DNA of 64,000 nucleotides from Paenibacillus sp. FSL R5-0345 (lineage in GTDB: Bacteria > Bacillota > Bacilli > Paenibacillales > Paenibacillaceae), in contig NZ_CP009281.1 in assembly GCF_000758585.1 (NCBI RefSeq), positions 2,046,001 to 2,110,000 on the forward strand, read 5' to 3'. Position numbers and translations under genes: made by a program. The notes beneath the pieces were generated by a model. That model was not told the origin of the DNA and did no database searches. It was given only the letters and a program-made list of their open reading frames with translations. The stretch's first letter is position 1. The number at the start of each line of letters is the position of its first letter. Of this stretch, positions 28,080-38,691 are shown piece after piece.

Positions 28080-28124
28080 GCAAATAAGCACCCATTCTCT
28101 CTAAGAGAATGGGTGCTTATTTGC
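28080..28124. terminator. Perfect bidirectional terminator
   Basis: A 21-bp perfect stem (GCAAATAAGCACCC... with its complement) around a 3-nt loop CTA, serving the DUF423 gene and the convergent hypothetical gene. Confidence 0.9.
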
Positions 28125-28139
28125 ATAAAAGGCATGCGC

Positions 28140-28667
28140 TTACAGAAATTCGTCAATCTCATTTAGATTAAAGCGGTATACCTGTTTCTCATCCACGTGA
28201 TAGACACTAATAGAGTTGGCTGCTTCATCAAAATTTAAAATCCGACAGGGCATGGACACTTGTTTCCCGTACCGATTCGCTCGTAAACGTACTAATTGGT
28301 TGTTCTGAATGTACTGTCGAATCTTCCCGTATGCATCAGCTGGCGTCTCAATAGCTGACTGCTGTGCAGGCAAATCTGCCTGTTTATCTATCGGTTTATC
28401 GAGCTGCTTCTTAGAGGTCTTTGGTGGCAGCTTTAATGAAGTGGGAGGAGCAGAGCTTTGATTCAAGGCTATTTTGGCAGAACGAAGCAAGCTGTCAATG
28501 GTTCTCCCCAATTCAAGACCGGAGTTAATGTTGAAATCTGTGATTTTGTCATTATTGTTCAACATTTCAAGCAGATATTGCAATGCAAGCGGGTTGGTAC
28601 GGGCATTAATCAGGATGTCGACATTGAATAAATAGTTGCCGTCTGTGTGTTGTAGTTTCTCGTCCAT
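28140..28667 (-). CDS. Hypothetical protein
   Basis: 175 residues from ATG 28667, preceded by GGGGGATCT; the open frame runs further upstream without a ribosome site. The N-terminal part (YLFNVDILINARTNPLALQYLLEMLNN) looks helical. A Lys/Pro/Gln-rich linker sits at about 90-125. The C-terminal 50 residues are beta-rich (VRLRANRYGKQVSMPCRILNFD ... ISVYHVDEKQVYRFNLNEIDEFL), the shape of a small barrel. I do not recognise the family. It is monocistronic and ends at a shared perfect terminator. Confidence 0.8.
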   Translation of the reverse strand: MDEKLQHTDGNYLFNVDILINARTNPLALQYLLEMLNNNDKITDFNINSGLELGRTIDSLLRSAKIALNQSSAPPTSLKLPPKTSKKQLDKPIDKQADLPAQQSAIETPADAYGKIRQYIQNNQLVRLRANRYGKQVSMPCRILNFDEAANSISVYHVDEKQVYRFNLNEIDEFL

Positions 28668-28882
28668 AGATCCCCCAGCTTTTCGTTTGAACATTCCTTT
28701 ACAATTATAAGAATGTAAATAAACTATAACATTAAACAAGTAATAATCATATACCTGACACTAGAGAAAATGGGACCAAGGTACTGTGTTTTTTACGAAA
28801 AGCCTAGGACTACCAACCGCACATCAGCAGGGCGTGGAGCATACATATACAACGTGGATCGTTAATAAAGGAGGTGCTGCTA

Positions 28883-29185
28883 TTGGTTACCATGGAGCCT
28901 ATTACCGTAGGTGAACATACGCTGATCGGAGTAGAGGTTAAGCTTCCGAAAACAACGCTGCTCTCAATCAGCACAAGCCGAGGTTATATAATGTGTGGTG
29001 CGCTGGATGTTGGCCTGCTCAATGAGAAGCTCAGTGATCGGCAAATTATCGCAGCCCGGGCAGTTGGTGTACGAACACTGTCACAGCTGTTAGCTGCCCC
29101 ATTGGAGTCTGTAACCTTAGAAGCGGAGCGTTTAGGTATCGTACCAGGCATGACAGGTGCGGATGCATTGCTTCTTATGATCTGA
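28883..29185 (+). CDS. yunC: YunC-like DUF1805 protein
   Basis: 100 residues from TTG 28883, 8 nt after AAAGGAGG; a GTG at 28874 is inside the ribosome site. The start MVTMEPITVGEHTLIGVEVKLPKT and the core GYIMCGALDVGLLNEKL, ARAVGVRT and PLESVTLEAERLGIVPGM closely follow B. subtilis YunC as I recall it. DUF1805 has a known fold but no settled biochemical role. In Bacillus it neighbours yunD; here the YunD homologue is about 14 kb away (43213). Confidence 0.9.
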   Translation: MVTMEPITVGEHTLIGVEVKLPKTTLLSISTSRGYIMCGALDVGLLNEKLSDRQIIAARAVGVRTLSQLLAAPLESVTLEAERLGIVPGMTGADALLLMI

Positions 29186-29206
29186 CTGAACAATCTTACG
29201 AAATCC

Positions 29207-29243
29207 AAAACACAAGAGGCCTTGGGCCTCTTGTGTTTTTTTT
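29207..29243 (+). terminator. Terminator of the yunC-like gene
   Basis: AAAACACAAGAGGCC, loop TTG, and the perfect complement, ending in a T8 run. Confidence 0.92.
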
Positions 29244-29429
29244 GCAAGGATTAGAATTTTAACGTAATCGGTAGTGTCTTTAGTGTTAATAATTTCAATC
29301 GAAGGTTTATGGAAGGGTTCTCCTTGTTTCGTCATACATGCTAAGGGGTAAATTAAGAATAGACAAGTTACTGCCGGACGAAAGATGAAGTGAACCGGTA
29401 AATATAAAGGATAAGGATGGGATCATATC

Positions 29430-29891
29430 ATGGCTAAAGCATCTAATAAAGTAAACACAACTTCACTGGAACAAATTTTGAACCGTCAGGTTGCTAACTT
29501 AAATGTATTGTACGTTAAAATTCACAATTTTCATTGGTACGTAAAAGGAGAACAATTCTTCTCACTTCACGTGAAATTTGAGGATCTATATAATGAAGTG
29601 ACCCTCCAAATGGATGAAGTTGCAGAACGTTTGCTGAGCATCAAAGGAAGTCCAGCTGCGACGATGAAAGAATATCTAGAATTGGCAACGATACAAGAAG
29701 CTACCGGTAAAGAGGATACGCGGGGAATGGTTCAGTCACTGATTGAAGACTTCGCTACCATTTCTGAAGAATTGACAGAAGGTATTGAGCTTGCCGAGGA
29801 AATTAAGGATCAGCCAACATCTGACATGTTTATAAAAATTCGTGGTGATCTTGAGAAACATCAATGGATGCTGCGTTCTTACCTTAGCTAA
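29430..29891 (+). CDS. dps: Dps-family ferritin-like DNA protection protein
   Basis: 153 residues. The Dps ferroxidase signature is present: KIHNFHWYVKGEQFFSLHVKFEDLY (about 31-55) followed by DEVAERLLSIKGSP, supplying the His and Asp/Glu ligands at the dimer interface. Twelve subunits form a shell that oxidises ferrous iron with hydrogen peroxide and protects DNA. The ribosome site is weak (GGATGGGA). No PerR box was found before dps itself, but a perfect one precedes the suf operon just downstream. Confidence 0.93.
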   Translation: MAKASNKVNTTSLEQILNRQVANLNVLYVKIHNFHWYVKGEQFFSLHVKFEDLYNEVTLQMDEVAERLLSIKGSPAATMKEYLELATIQEATGKEDTRGMVQSLIEDFATISEELTEGIELAEEIKDQPTSDMFIKIRGDLEKHQWMLRSYLS

Positions 29892-29907
29892 ACGATAAAG
29901 CGGATGA

Positions 29908-29939
29908 AATAAGGCTTCCTGCGGGAGGTCTTATTTTTT
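29908..29939 (+). terminator. Terminator of dps
   Basis: AATAAG-GCTTCC pairs with GGGAGGT-CTTATT, followed by TTTTTT. The remaining bases up to 30060 contain no gene. Confidence 0.8.
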
Positions 29940-30060
29940 GCGTTAGGCCGCTCAAAAATCTGTATGGGTGATTAGCGCTGAAAATAGCGGAATTATACGG
30001 TATATCATAGGGGAAATAAAAAGAGATATTTGTAAAAAAACAGGGTTTGTTATAAAATTG

Positions 30061-30107
30061 TTGAGAATCATTGATAATCACTGTGATTCAATTTATAATA
30101 ATTATAA
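30061..30107 (+). promoter_or_regulatory. suf promoter with perfect PerR box and Fur-like sequence
   Basis: SigmaA promoter TTGATA (30071-30076), 17 nt, TATAAT (30094-30099). The 15-mer TTATAATAATTATAA (30093-30107) equals the PerR box TTATAATNATTATAA and covers the -10 element. Overlapping the -35 are Fur-like halves: TGAGAATCATT (30062-30072) and a full TGATAAT half-site (30072-30078). The layout predicts repression by PerR, and perhaps Fur, relieved by peroxide or iron shortage. Confidence 0.75.
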
Positions 30108-30201
30108 TGTGATATAGAATCTAATTGTGCTGGGAATCAGGATCATCCTGTTTCAATACAACTTTTGATTTCGCAAATCGATCAATGGAGGGAATAATAT
30201 T

Positions 30202-30984
30202 ATGGCAGCAGATTTTGTCATTGAGGGACTTAAAGCGACGATTGAGGGAAAAGAGATTTTGAAGGGGATTAACCTTCAAATGAAAGGTGGCGAAATTCAC
30301 GCCATTATGGGACCAAACGGTACAGGTAAAAGTACCTTGGCATCCGCACTTATGGGTCACCCTAAATATGAAGTAACTGAAGGAACGGCAACACTTGAAG
30401 GTGAAGACCTTCTGGAGATGGCGGTTGATGAACGCGCACGTGCAGGTCTATTCCTTGCTATGCAGTATCCGAGTGAAATTTCCGGGGTAACGAACTCCGA
30501 TTTCTTGCGCTCTGCCATTAATGCCCGTCGTGAAGAGGGAAGCGAAATCTCTTTGATTCGTTTTATCCGTCTTATGGAAGCGAAGATGAAGGAACTGGAC
30601 ATGAATCCTGAGTTTCTACACCGTTACCTGAACGAAGGCTTCTCCGGTGGTGAGAAGAAACGTAACGAAATTCTTCAAATGATGATGCTAGATCCAAAAA
30701 TCGTGATTCTGGACGAAATTGACTCTGGTCTTGATATTGATGCTTTGAAAATTGTAGCTGAAGGCGTAAACTCCATGCGGAGTGAAGATCGCGGCTTCCT
30801 AGTTATTACCCACTATCAACGTCTCTTGAACTACATCAAACCTGATTTTGTACATGTTATGATGCAGGGCAGAATTGTGAAATCCGGCGGTCCTGAGCTT
30901 GCACAACGTCTGGAAGCTGAAGGCTATGAGTGGATTAAAGAGGAACTTGGAATTGAAGACGAAACAGTAGGGCAAGAAGCGTAA
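30202..30984 (+). CDS. sufC: Fe-S cluster assembly ATPase SufC
   Basis: 260 residues, ATG after GGAGGG. ABC-type ATPase with Walker A GPNGTGKST (about 37-45), signature FSGGEKKRNEI and Walker B VILDEIDSGLDIDAL. SufC pairs with the SufB-SufD scaffold in the cytoplasm and drives its conformational change during cluster assembly. First gene of sufCDSUB, the Gram-positive order; this operon is the main Fe-S assembly machine in Bacillus. The promoter carries a PerR box. Confidence 0.97.
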   Translation: MAADFVIEGLKATIEGKEILKGINLQMKGGEIHAIMGPNGTGKSTLASALMGHPKYEVTEGTATLEGEDLLEMAVDERARAGLFLAMQYPSEISGVTNSDFLRSAINARREEGSEISLIRFIRLMEAKMKELDMNPEFLHRYLNEGFSGGEKKRNEILQMMMLDPKIVILDEIDSGLDIDALKIVAEGVNSMRSEDRGFLVITHYQRLLNYIKPDFVHVMMQGRIVKSGGPELAQRLEAEGYEWIKEELGIEDETVGQEA

Positions 30985-31011
30985 GAAACGCCAGGAAGGA
31001 GGAGAACACTT

Positions 31012-33954
<2,943 letters not shown>

Positions 33955-33978
33955 CAGTAGAACAAGGAGGCTGACACC

Positions 33979-35376
33979 ATGGCTAAGAAAGCGCCTGATA
34001 TGGAAGAATACCAGTACGGGTTCCGTGATGAGCATAAGTCGATATTCCAGTCTGGTAAAGGTTTGACGGCCGAAATTGTTAAAGAAATTTCAGCAATCAA
34101 AAATGAACCACAGTGGATGCTTGACTTCCGCTTAAAATCTCTAGAGCAATTTTACAAAATGCCGATGCCAAAATGGGGCGGCAACTTGGATGATCTCGAT
34201 TTCGATGATATCCAGTATTATGTAAGACCTTCCGAGAAGCAAGGAAAGACTTGGGAAGAAGTACCTTCTGAAATTAAAGAAACCTTTGATAAACTGGGTA
34301 TCCCAGAAGCGGAACAAAAATTCCTCGCTGGTGTCTCGGCACAATATGAATCTGAGGTTGTATACCACAGCATGCAGAAGAGCCTTGAAGATCAAGGGGT
34401 AATTTTTACAGATACCGACACTGCACTTCGTGAACATCCGGAATTGTTCAAGAAGTTCTTCGGAACGATCATTCCACCTGCTGACAACAAGTTTGCTGCA
34501 CTTAACAGTGCCGTTTGGTCAGGCGGAAGCTTCATCTATGTTCCTAAGGGTGTAAAATGCGAGGTTCCTTTGCAGGCTTACTTCCGTATTAACTCCGAGA
34601 ACATGGGACAATTTGAGCGTACTTTGATCTTAGCGGACGAAGACAGCTTTGTGCATTATGTAGAAGGATGTACAGCTCCAATCTACAGCACGAACTCCCT
34701 GCATAGTGCAGTTGTTGAAATCCTGTGTATGAAGAACGCTCGCGTTCGTTATACTACAATCCAGAACTGGGCTCCAAATATCTACAACCTCGTTACTAAA
34801 CGTGCGGTTGCAGAAGAGAATGCTACGATGGAATGGGTCGATGGCAACATCGGTTCCAAGCTGACTATGAAATACCCTGCGGTGGTTCTTAAAGGCCGTG
34901 GCGCTAAAGGTTCAGTACTGTCCATTGCGGTAGCGGGTAAAAACCAGCATCAGGATGCAGGTGCCAAGATGATCCATCTGGCTCCAGACACAACATCCAC
35001 TATTGTCTCGAAATCGATCAGTAAGCACGGCGGTAAAGTAACTTATCGTGGTCTTGCTTCCTTCGGCCGTCAGGCAGAAGGTGCGAAATCGAACATCAAA
35101 TGTGATACGCTCATTTTGGATAACGAATCCACTTCGGATACTATTCCTTACAATGAAATTATGAACGATAACATCGTGCTTGAGCACGAAGCGACCGTGT
35201 CTAAAGTTTCTGAGGAGCAGCTGTTCTACTTGATGAGCCGCGGCCTCACAGAAGCTGAAGCGACTCAAATGATCGTTATGGGCTTCATCGAGCCGTTCAC
35301 GAAAGAACTGCCGATGGAATATGCGGTCGAAATGAACCGTTTAATCAAATTCGAAATGGAAGGAAGTATCGGTTAA
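33979..35376 (+). CDS. sufB: Fe-S cluster scaffold SufB
   Basis: 465 residues, ATG after AAGGAGG. Hallmarks are [37 protein letters not shown] and [20 protein letters not shown], with cysteines for sulfur transfer, plus the C-terminal [22 protein letters not shown] shared with SufD. Main scaffold of the SufBC2D complex. Last gene of the operon, closed by a strong terminator at 35422. Confidence 0.97.
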   Translation: MAKKAPDMEEYQYGFRDEHKSIFQSGKGLTAEIVKEISAIKNEPQWMLDFRLKSLEQFYKMPMPKWGGNLDDLDFDDIQYYVRPSEKQGKTWEEVPSEIKETFDKLGIPEAEQKFLAGVSAQYESEVVYHSMQKSLEDQGVIFTDTDTALREHPELFKKFFGTIIPPADNKFAALNSAVWSGGSFIYVPKGVKCEVPLQAYFRINSENMGQFERTLILADEDSFVHYVEGCTAPIYSTNSLHSAVVEILCMKNARVRYTTIQNWAPNIYNLVTKRAVAEENATMEWVDGNIGSKLTMKYPAVVLKGRGAKGSVLSIAVAGKNQHQDAGAKMIHLAPDTTSTIVSKSISKHGGKVTYRGLASFGRQAEGAKSNIKCDTLILDNESTSDTIPYNEIMNDNIVLEHEATVSKVSEEQLFYLMSRGLTEAEATQMIVMGFIEPFTKELPMEYAVEMNRLIKFEMEGSIG

Positions 35377-35421
35377 CCTTATTTATCAAGGGGTATCGGC
35401 TTCACTCTAATAGTTAATATC

Positions 35422-35485
35422 AAATACGTATTCGCAGTGGTCTTGAGTCTTTTATGCTCAAGTCACTCGGATACGTATTTTTTTT
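35422..35485 (+). terminator. Terminator of the suf operon
   Basis: AAATACGTAT pairs with ATACGTATTT, with inner pairing CTTGAG/CTCAAG, ending in a T8 run. Confidence 0.88.
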
Positions 35486-35591
35486 GTGTCAAAATTTAGT
35501 CAATGAACAGTAAGCTTATGGAAGCAGCAAGAAATGTCCTGTCCTGGACGGAGGTTAAGATTATAATAAAATCAATCGTTGCAACGAGGAA

Positions 35592-36458
35592 GTGAAGAAG
35601 CTGGGTTATCTAGAATGTTTGCAGGAAACTATTGATTACATCGAAGAAAATCTAAAAGGTCCGATTTCCATTGAGGAATGTGCGCAGCGGTCAGGGTTCT
35701 CCAAATTTCATTTTCATCGGATCTTTGGTATCCACCTTGATGTCACTCTAATGGAATATGTTCGCAGGAGACGGTTGGGTTATGCGATGGTTGATGTCAT
35801 TAATGGCAGAAGAATTCTGGACATTGCGCTGGACTACGGCTATAGCTCAGAGAGATCATTTAGTAGAGCCTTTCAGCAGGAGTTCGGTCAAGTACCCAGT
35901 AGTTGCAGAAATGTAAGATATGCCTTGCCACCAAAACCGCTGCTAAATGAACAAATAAACCAATTACGCGGAGGAATTAAAGTGGACTATTTAAGTGACG
36001 TTACGATAGGCAGCTTGGGCGCAATGAAGGTAGTGAGTGGGGTAAGGGTCAGTGATAATCCTGAAGATGAGGTCATTAACTTTGTCACTGAATGGGCTAA
36101 GAAGTCTGGAATTAAGACAGATGCAAGACAATTTGGTTTTGATATTCCTGTTAGTGATGAGGATCAAGAGGAAGGGCTACGGGGCTACGAATATTGGGTG
36201 GTTGTAGAAGAAAAGCCTTATCACCTTGAATCGGGGCTTAAATTTAAAGATGTTGAGGACTGTAAATATGCAATCCTGCGGATTACCGAGCCGATGATTG
36301 ACCCTTTTGAGCGTATTCCGCTAGGATGGAAAAAGCTTGCCGGATGGGTAAACAGCAGAGGCTACAAAACCTCTTGTGATCAGGAACGCTTCTGGCTGGA
36401 AGAGAAACTGGAGATCAACGGTTCGGAATACATGGATCTTTATTTTCCAATAGAATAG
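35592..36458 (+). CDS. AraC-family regulator with GyrI-like effector domain
   Basis: 288 residues from GTG 35592. The N-terminal AraC DNA-binding domain (ISIEECAQRSGFSKFHFHRIF and ILDIALDYGYSSERSFSRAF) is followed by a 160-residue AraC-E/GyrI-like effector domain (VTIGSLGAMKVVSGVRVSDNPED ... GYEYWVVVEEKP ... EYMDLYFPIE) that in relatives such as Rob and BmrR binds small lipophilic compounds. The start is unsure: GAGGA ends only 1 nt before the GTG, while CTG 35601, 10 nt away, would give the usual family start (M)GYLECLQETIDYIEENL. It lies upstream of a multidrug ABC exporter on the same strand and could regulate it, although a terminator lies between. Confidence 0.88.
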   Translation: MKKLGYLECLQETIDYIEENLKGPISIEECAQRSGFSKFHFHRIFGIHLDVTLMEYVRRRRLGYAMVDVINGRRILDIALDYGYSSERSFSRAFQQEFGQVPSSCRNVRYALPPKPLLNEQINQLRGGIKVDYLSDVTIGSLGAMKVVSGVRVSDNPEDEVINFVTEWAKKSGIKTDARQFGFDIPVSDEDQEEGLRGYEYWVVVEEKPYHLESGLKFKDVEDCKYAILRITEPMIDPFERIPLGWKKLAGWVNSRGYKTSCDQERFWLEEKLEINGSEYMDLYFPIE

Positions 36459-36479
36459 TTACTGCAGGGGCGCCCAAAT

Positions 36480-36538
36480 GTGACCTACAAGTTAAACACT
36501 TTGAAAAAGAGTGTCCTTCTTGTGGGTCATTTGTATTT
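36480..36538 (+). terminator. Terminator after the AraC/GyrI-like gene
   Basis: TGACCTACAAG pairs with CTTGTGGGTCA (one G-U), with inner CACT/GAGTG pairing, ending TTTGTATTT. The stretch 36539-36780 has no clear gene. It contains an isolated AAGGAGG (about 36691-36697) followed only by very short reading frames. Confidence 0.7.
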
Positions 36539-36835
36539 AATCCAACAAGACCGATTCATTTGGGAATCGGAGGGAATTTTTCTATCGAAAGGATTTAATC
36601 CAAATTTTATGTAAAAAACCTGATAAAGGCTTTCTTTGAGGGACCTGATCTTGACAAGAATCATGATCTTTCTTAATTCAACAGCATTAAGGAGGAAACT
36701 CGAGTATTTTAAGACAATGATGGTCGTTTATCACCTATATATGGGGCTTTTTTCCGAAATAACAGGATAAACGATCAAATCTACCCTTTGCCGCTTTAAA
36801 TTAGGGATGATACACTGCTTAAAGTCACTAAAATT

Positions 36836-36909
36836 GTAAGCGCTAAAAAACAGCTTTACTACGTAAAGCTCTAAGCCAATGCTTACGAAGCCGCTTTACT
36901 TCGTAAAGC
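36836..36909 (+). promoter_or_regulatory. Duplicated stem-loops in the leader of the ABC exporter
   Basis: AGCTTTAC-TAC-GTAAAGCT (36852-36870) and GCTTTAC-TTC-GTAAAGC (36893-36909) are near-identical hairpins, each followed by CTAAG; the second leads straight into AAGGAGG. Outer arms GTAAGC (36836-36841) and GCTTAC (36881-36886) can enclose the first. A promoter may be TTGCCG - 17 nt - TACACT near 36789-36816. The design resembles the neopullulanase leader: a hairpin ending 2-4 nt before the ribosome site, with duplication. Confidence 0.65.
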
Positions 36910-36925
36910 TCTAAGGAGGAGAGAT

Positions 36926-38686
36926 ATGGATGTTCTCAGGCAACTGCGAGGCTATTACCGAGAGAAGCTGCACTATTTAATTCTTTCGATTGTATGCTTG
37001 GCCGCCGCAACTGCAGTGGGGCTAATTACCCCCAATTTGTTAAGAAGACTGATCGATGATGTAATTGTACCCCTAAAGTTTGATGAGGTACCCGTGTTAG
37101 CCCTTAGTGTGTTAGCGGTAGTAATTGTAAAAGCATGTCTGCAATTTGCACATGGTTTTTTTGGAGGACGGTTAGGTAATTTTCTAGCATACCGGCTACG
37201 TAACGCTTGTTATGAGAAATTGCAATTTCTATCTTTCCGTTATTATGATACCGCGAAAACAGGAGATCTGATGTCCCGGCTGACCGGGGATTTGGAAGCG
37301 ATCCGGAACTTTATCGGTTTTGGTTTTGCTCAGCTGCTCAATGTGTTTTTTATGGTGTTTTTTGGTTCAATTATGATGTTCTCGCTTAATTGGCAGCTAA
37401 CCTTAGTAACTCTGATTACGATGCCAATTCTGGCGTTTATAGCCCTAAAATTTGAATCGAAGATTCACCCAGCCTTTCAAGAGATGCGTCTTGCGCTCAG
37501 TTCTCTGACAACGGCTGTACAAGAGAATATTACCGGTGTGCGTACGGTTAAATCGTTTGCCAGAGAGGCTCACGAGGTAGAGAAATTCTCACACCGTAAT
37601 GAACGTTATAAGAATAATCAGATTTTTGCGGCAGAGCTCTGGAGTAAGTTTTTCCCGGCGATGGAGTTTTTAGCTTCAATCAGTGCAGCTATTCTGCTTG
37701 GAGTTGGCGGGACGTTAGTTATCAAGGGGAAAATGTCACTAGGAGAACTGGTTGCCTTTTTCAGCTTGATTTGGTATATCATTGGACCGATGTGGGGTCT
37801 TGGATTCCATATTAATAACTATACACAGTCCAAGGCATCGGGAGAACGTGTATTAGAAGTACTTAACCAGAATATTGATGTGAAGGATAAAGAGAATGCT
37901 CGTGAACTGGTATCTTCAGAGGTTAAGGGGGATGTTGCCTTTAATCACGTGACATTTGCATATGGGAACAAATTGCCTGCGGTTACTGATATTCATTTTG
38001 AAGCTAAATCAGGTGAAATTATTGGATTTCTTGGAGGCACAGGTTCAGGTAAATCTACAATTACTCAACTGATGATGCGTGCTTATGATGTAAATGAAGG
38101 TAGTATTACGCTGGATGGCATTGATATTAGAGAATACAATGTGCGCAGCCTGCGGTCACAGATTGCCACTGTATTCCAGGAAACATTCCTGTTCTCCTCG
38201 TCCATCCGCAACAATATTTCTTATGGCTTGAAAAATGTAAGCATGGAAGAGATTATCCGTGCTGCGCAGTTGGCTAAGGCGCATGATTTCATTATGGAGA
38301 TGGAAGACGGTTATGACACTGTAGTAGGCGAACGCGGAATGGGTCTCTCTGGTGGACAGAAGCAGCGGATTGCCATCGCAAGAGCATTGCTTAAGAATCC
38401 GCGTATTCTTATTCTCGATGATGCAACTAGTGCCGTCGATATGGAAACAGAGCATGAGATTCAAGCTGGTTTCCAAGAGGTCATGAATGGGCGTACAACA
38501 CTTATTATCGCCCATCGGATATCCTCCTTGCGACATGCTGACCAAATCATTGTCATGAATGAAGGTCGTGTTCAGCAGCGTGGTACCCATCAAGAGCTAA
38601 TTGAAGTTCCGGGTCCATACCAAGATGTATACCGGATACAATATGCTGACTATCTGGCCAGAGCTACCGGAAGAGGGGAGGAGTGA
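36926..38686 (+). CDS. bmrC: Multidrug ABC exporter half, BmrC/YheI type
   Basis: 586 residues, ATG after AAGGAGGAG; B. subtilis BmrC has almost the same length. Six membrane spans (about 1-310) precede a nucleotide-binding domain: Walker A GGTGSGKST (about 370-378), signature LSGGQ (about 474), Walker B ILILDDATS (about 494). The catalytic Glu after Walker B is Asp (DDATS), the mark of the degenerate half of a heterodimer. It should pair with the downstream product and export drugs or lipophilic compounds. In Bacillus bmrCD is induced by ribosome-targeting antibiotics through leader attenuation; the leader here also has hairpins, but no bmrB-like peptide is certain. Confidence 0.92.
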   Translation: MDVLRQLRGYYREKLHYLILSIVCLAAATAVGLITPNLLRRLIDDVIVPLKFDEVPVLALSVLAVVIVKACLQFAHGFFGGRLGNFLAYRLRNACYEKLQFLSFRYYDTAKTGDLMSRLTGDLEAIRNFIGFGFAQLLNVFFMVFFGSIMMFSLNWQLTLVTLITMPILAFIALKFESKIHPAFQEMRLALSSLTTAVQENITGVRTVKSFAREAHEVEKFSHRNERYKNNQIFAAELWSKFFPAMEFLASISAAILLGVGGTLVIKGKMSLGELVAFFSLIWYIIGPMWGLGFHINNYTQSKASGERVLEVLNQNIDVKDKENARELVSSEVKGDVAFNHVTFAYGNKLPAVTDIHFEAKSGEIIGFLGGTGSGKSTITQLMMRAYDVNEGSITLDGIDIREYNVRSLRSQIATVFQETFLFSSSIRNNISYGLKNVSMEEIIRAAQLAKAHDFIMEMEDGYDTVVGERGMGLSGGQKQRIAIARALLKNPRILILDDATSAVDMETEHEIQAGFQEVMNGRTTLIIAHRISSLRHADQIIVMNEGRVQQRGTHQELIEVPGPYQDVYRIQYADYLARATGRGEE

Positions 38687-38691
38687 GGCAT

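Noticed and set aside
36691..36760. AAGGAGG followed by short reading frames, considered as a bmrB-like leader peptide
   Set aside because: No canonical start at the right spacing; the ATG at about 36717 is 19 nt away and its 17-codon frame has no family resemblance.
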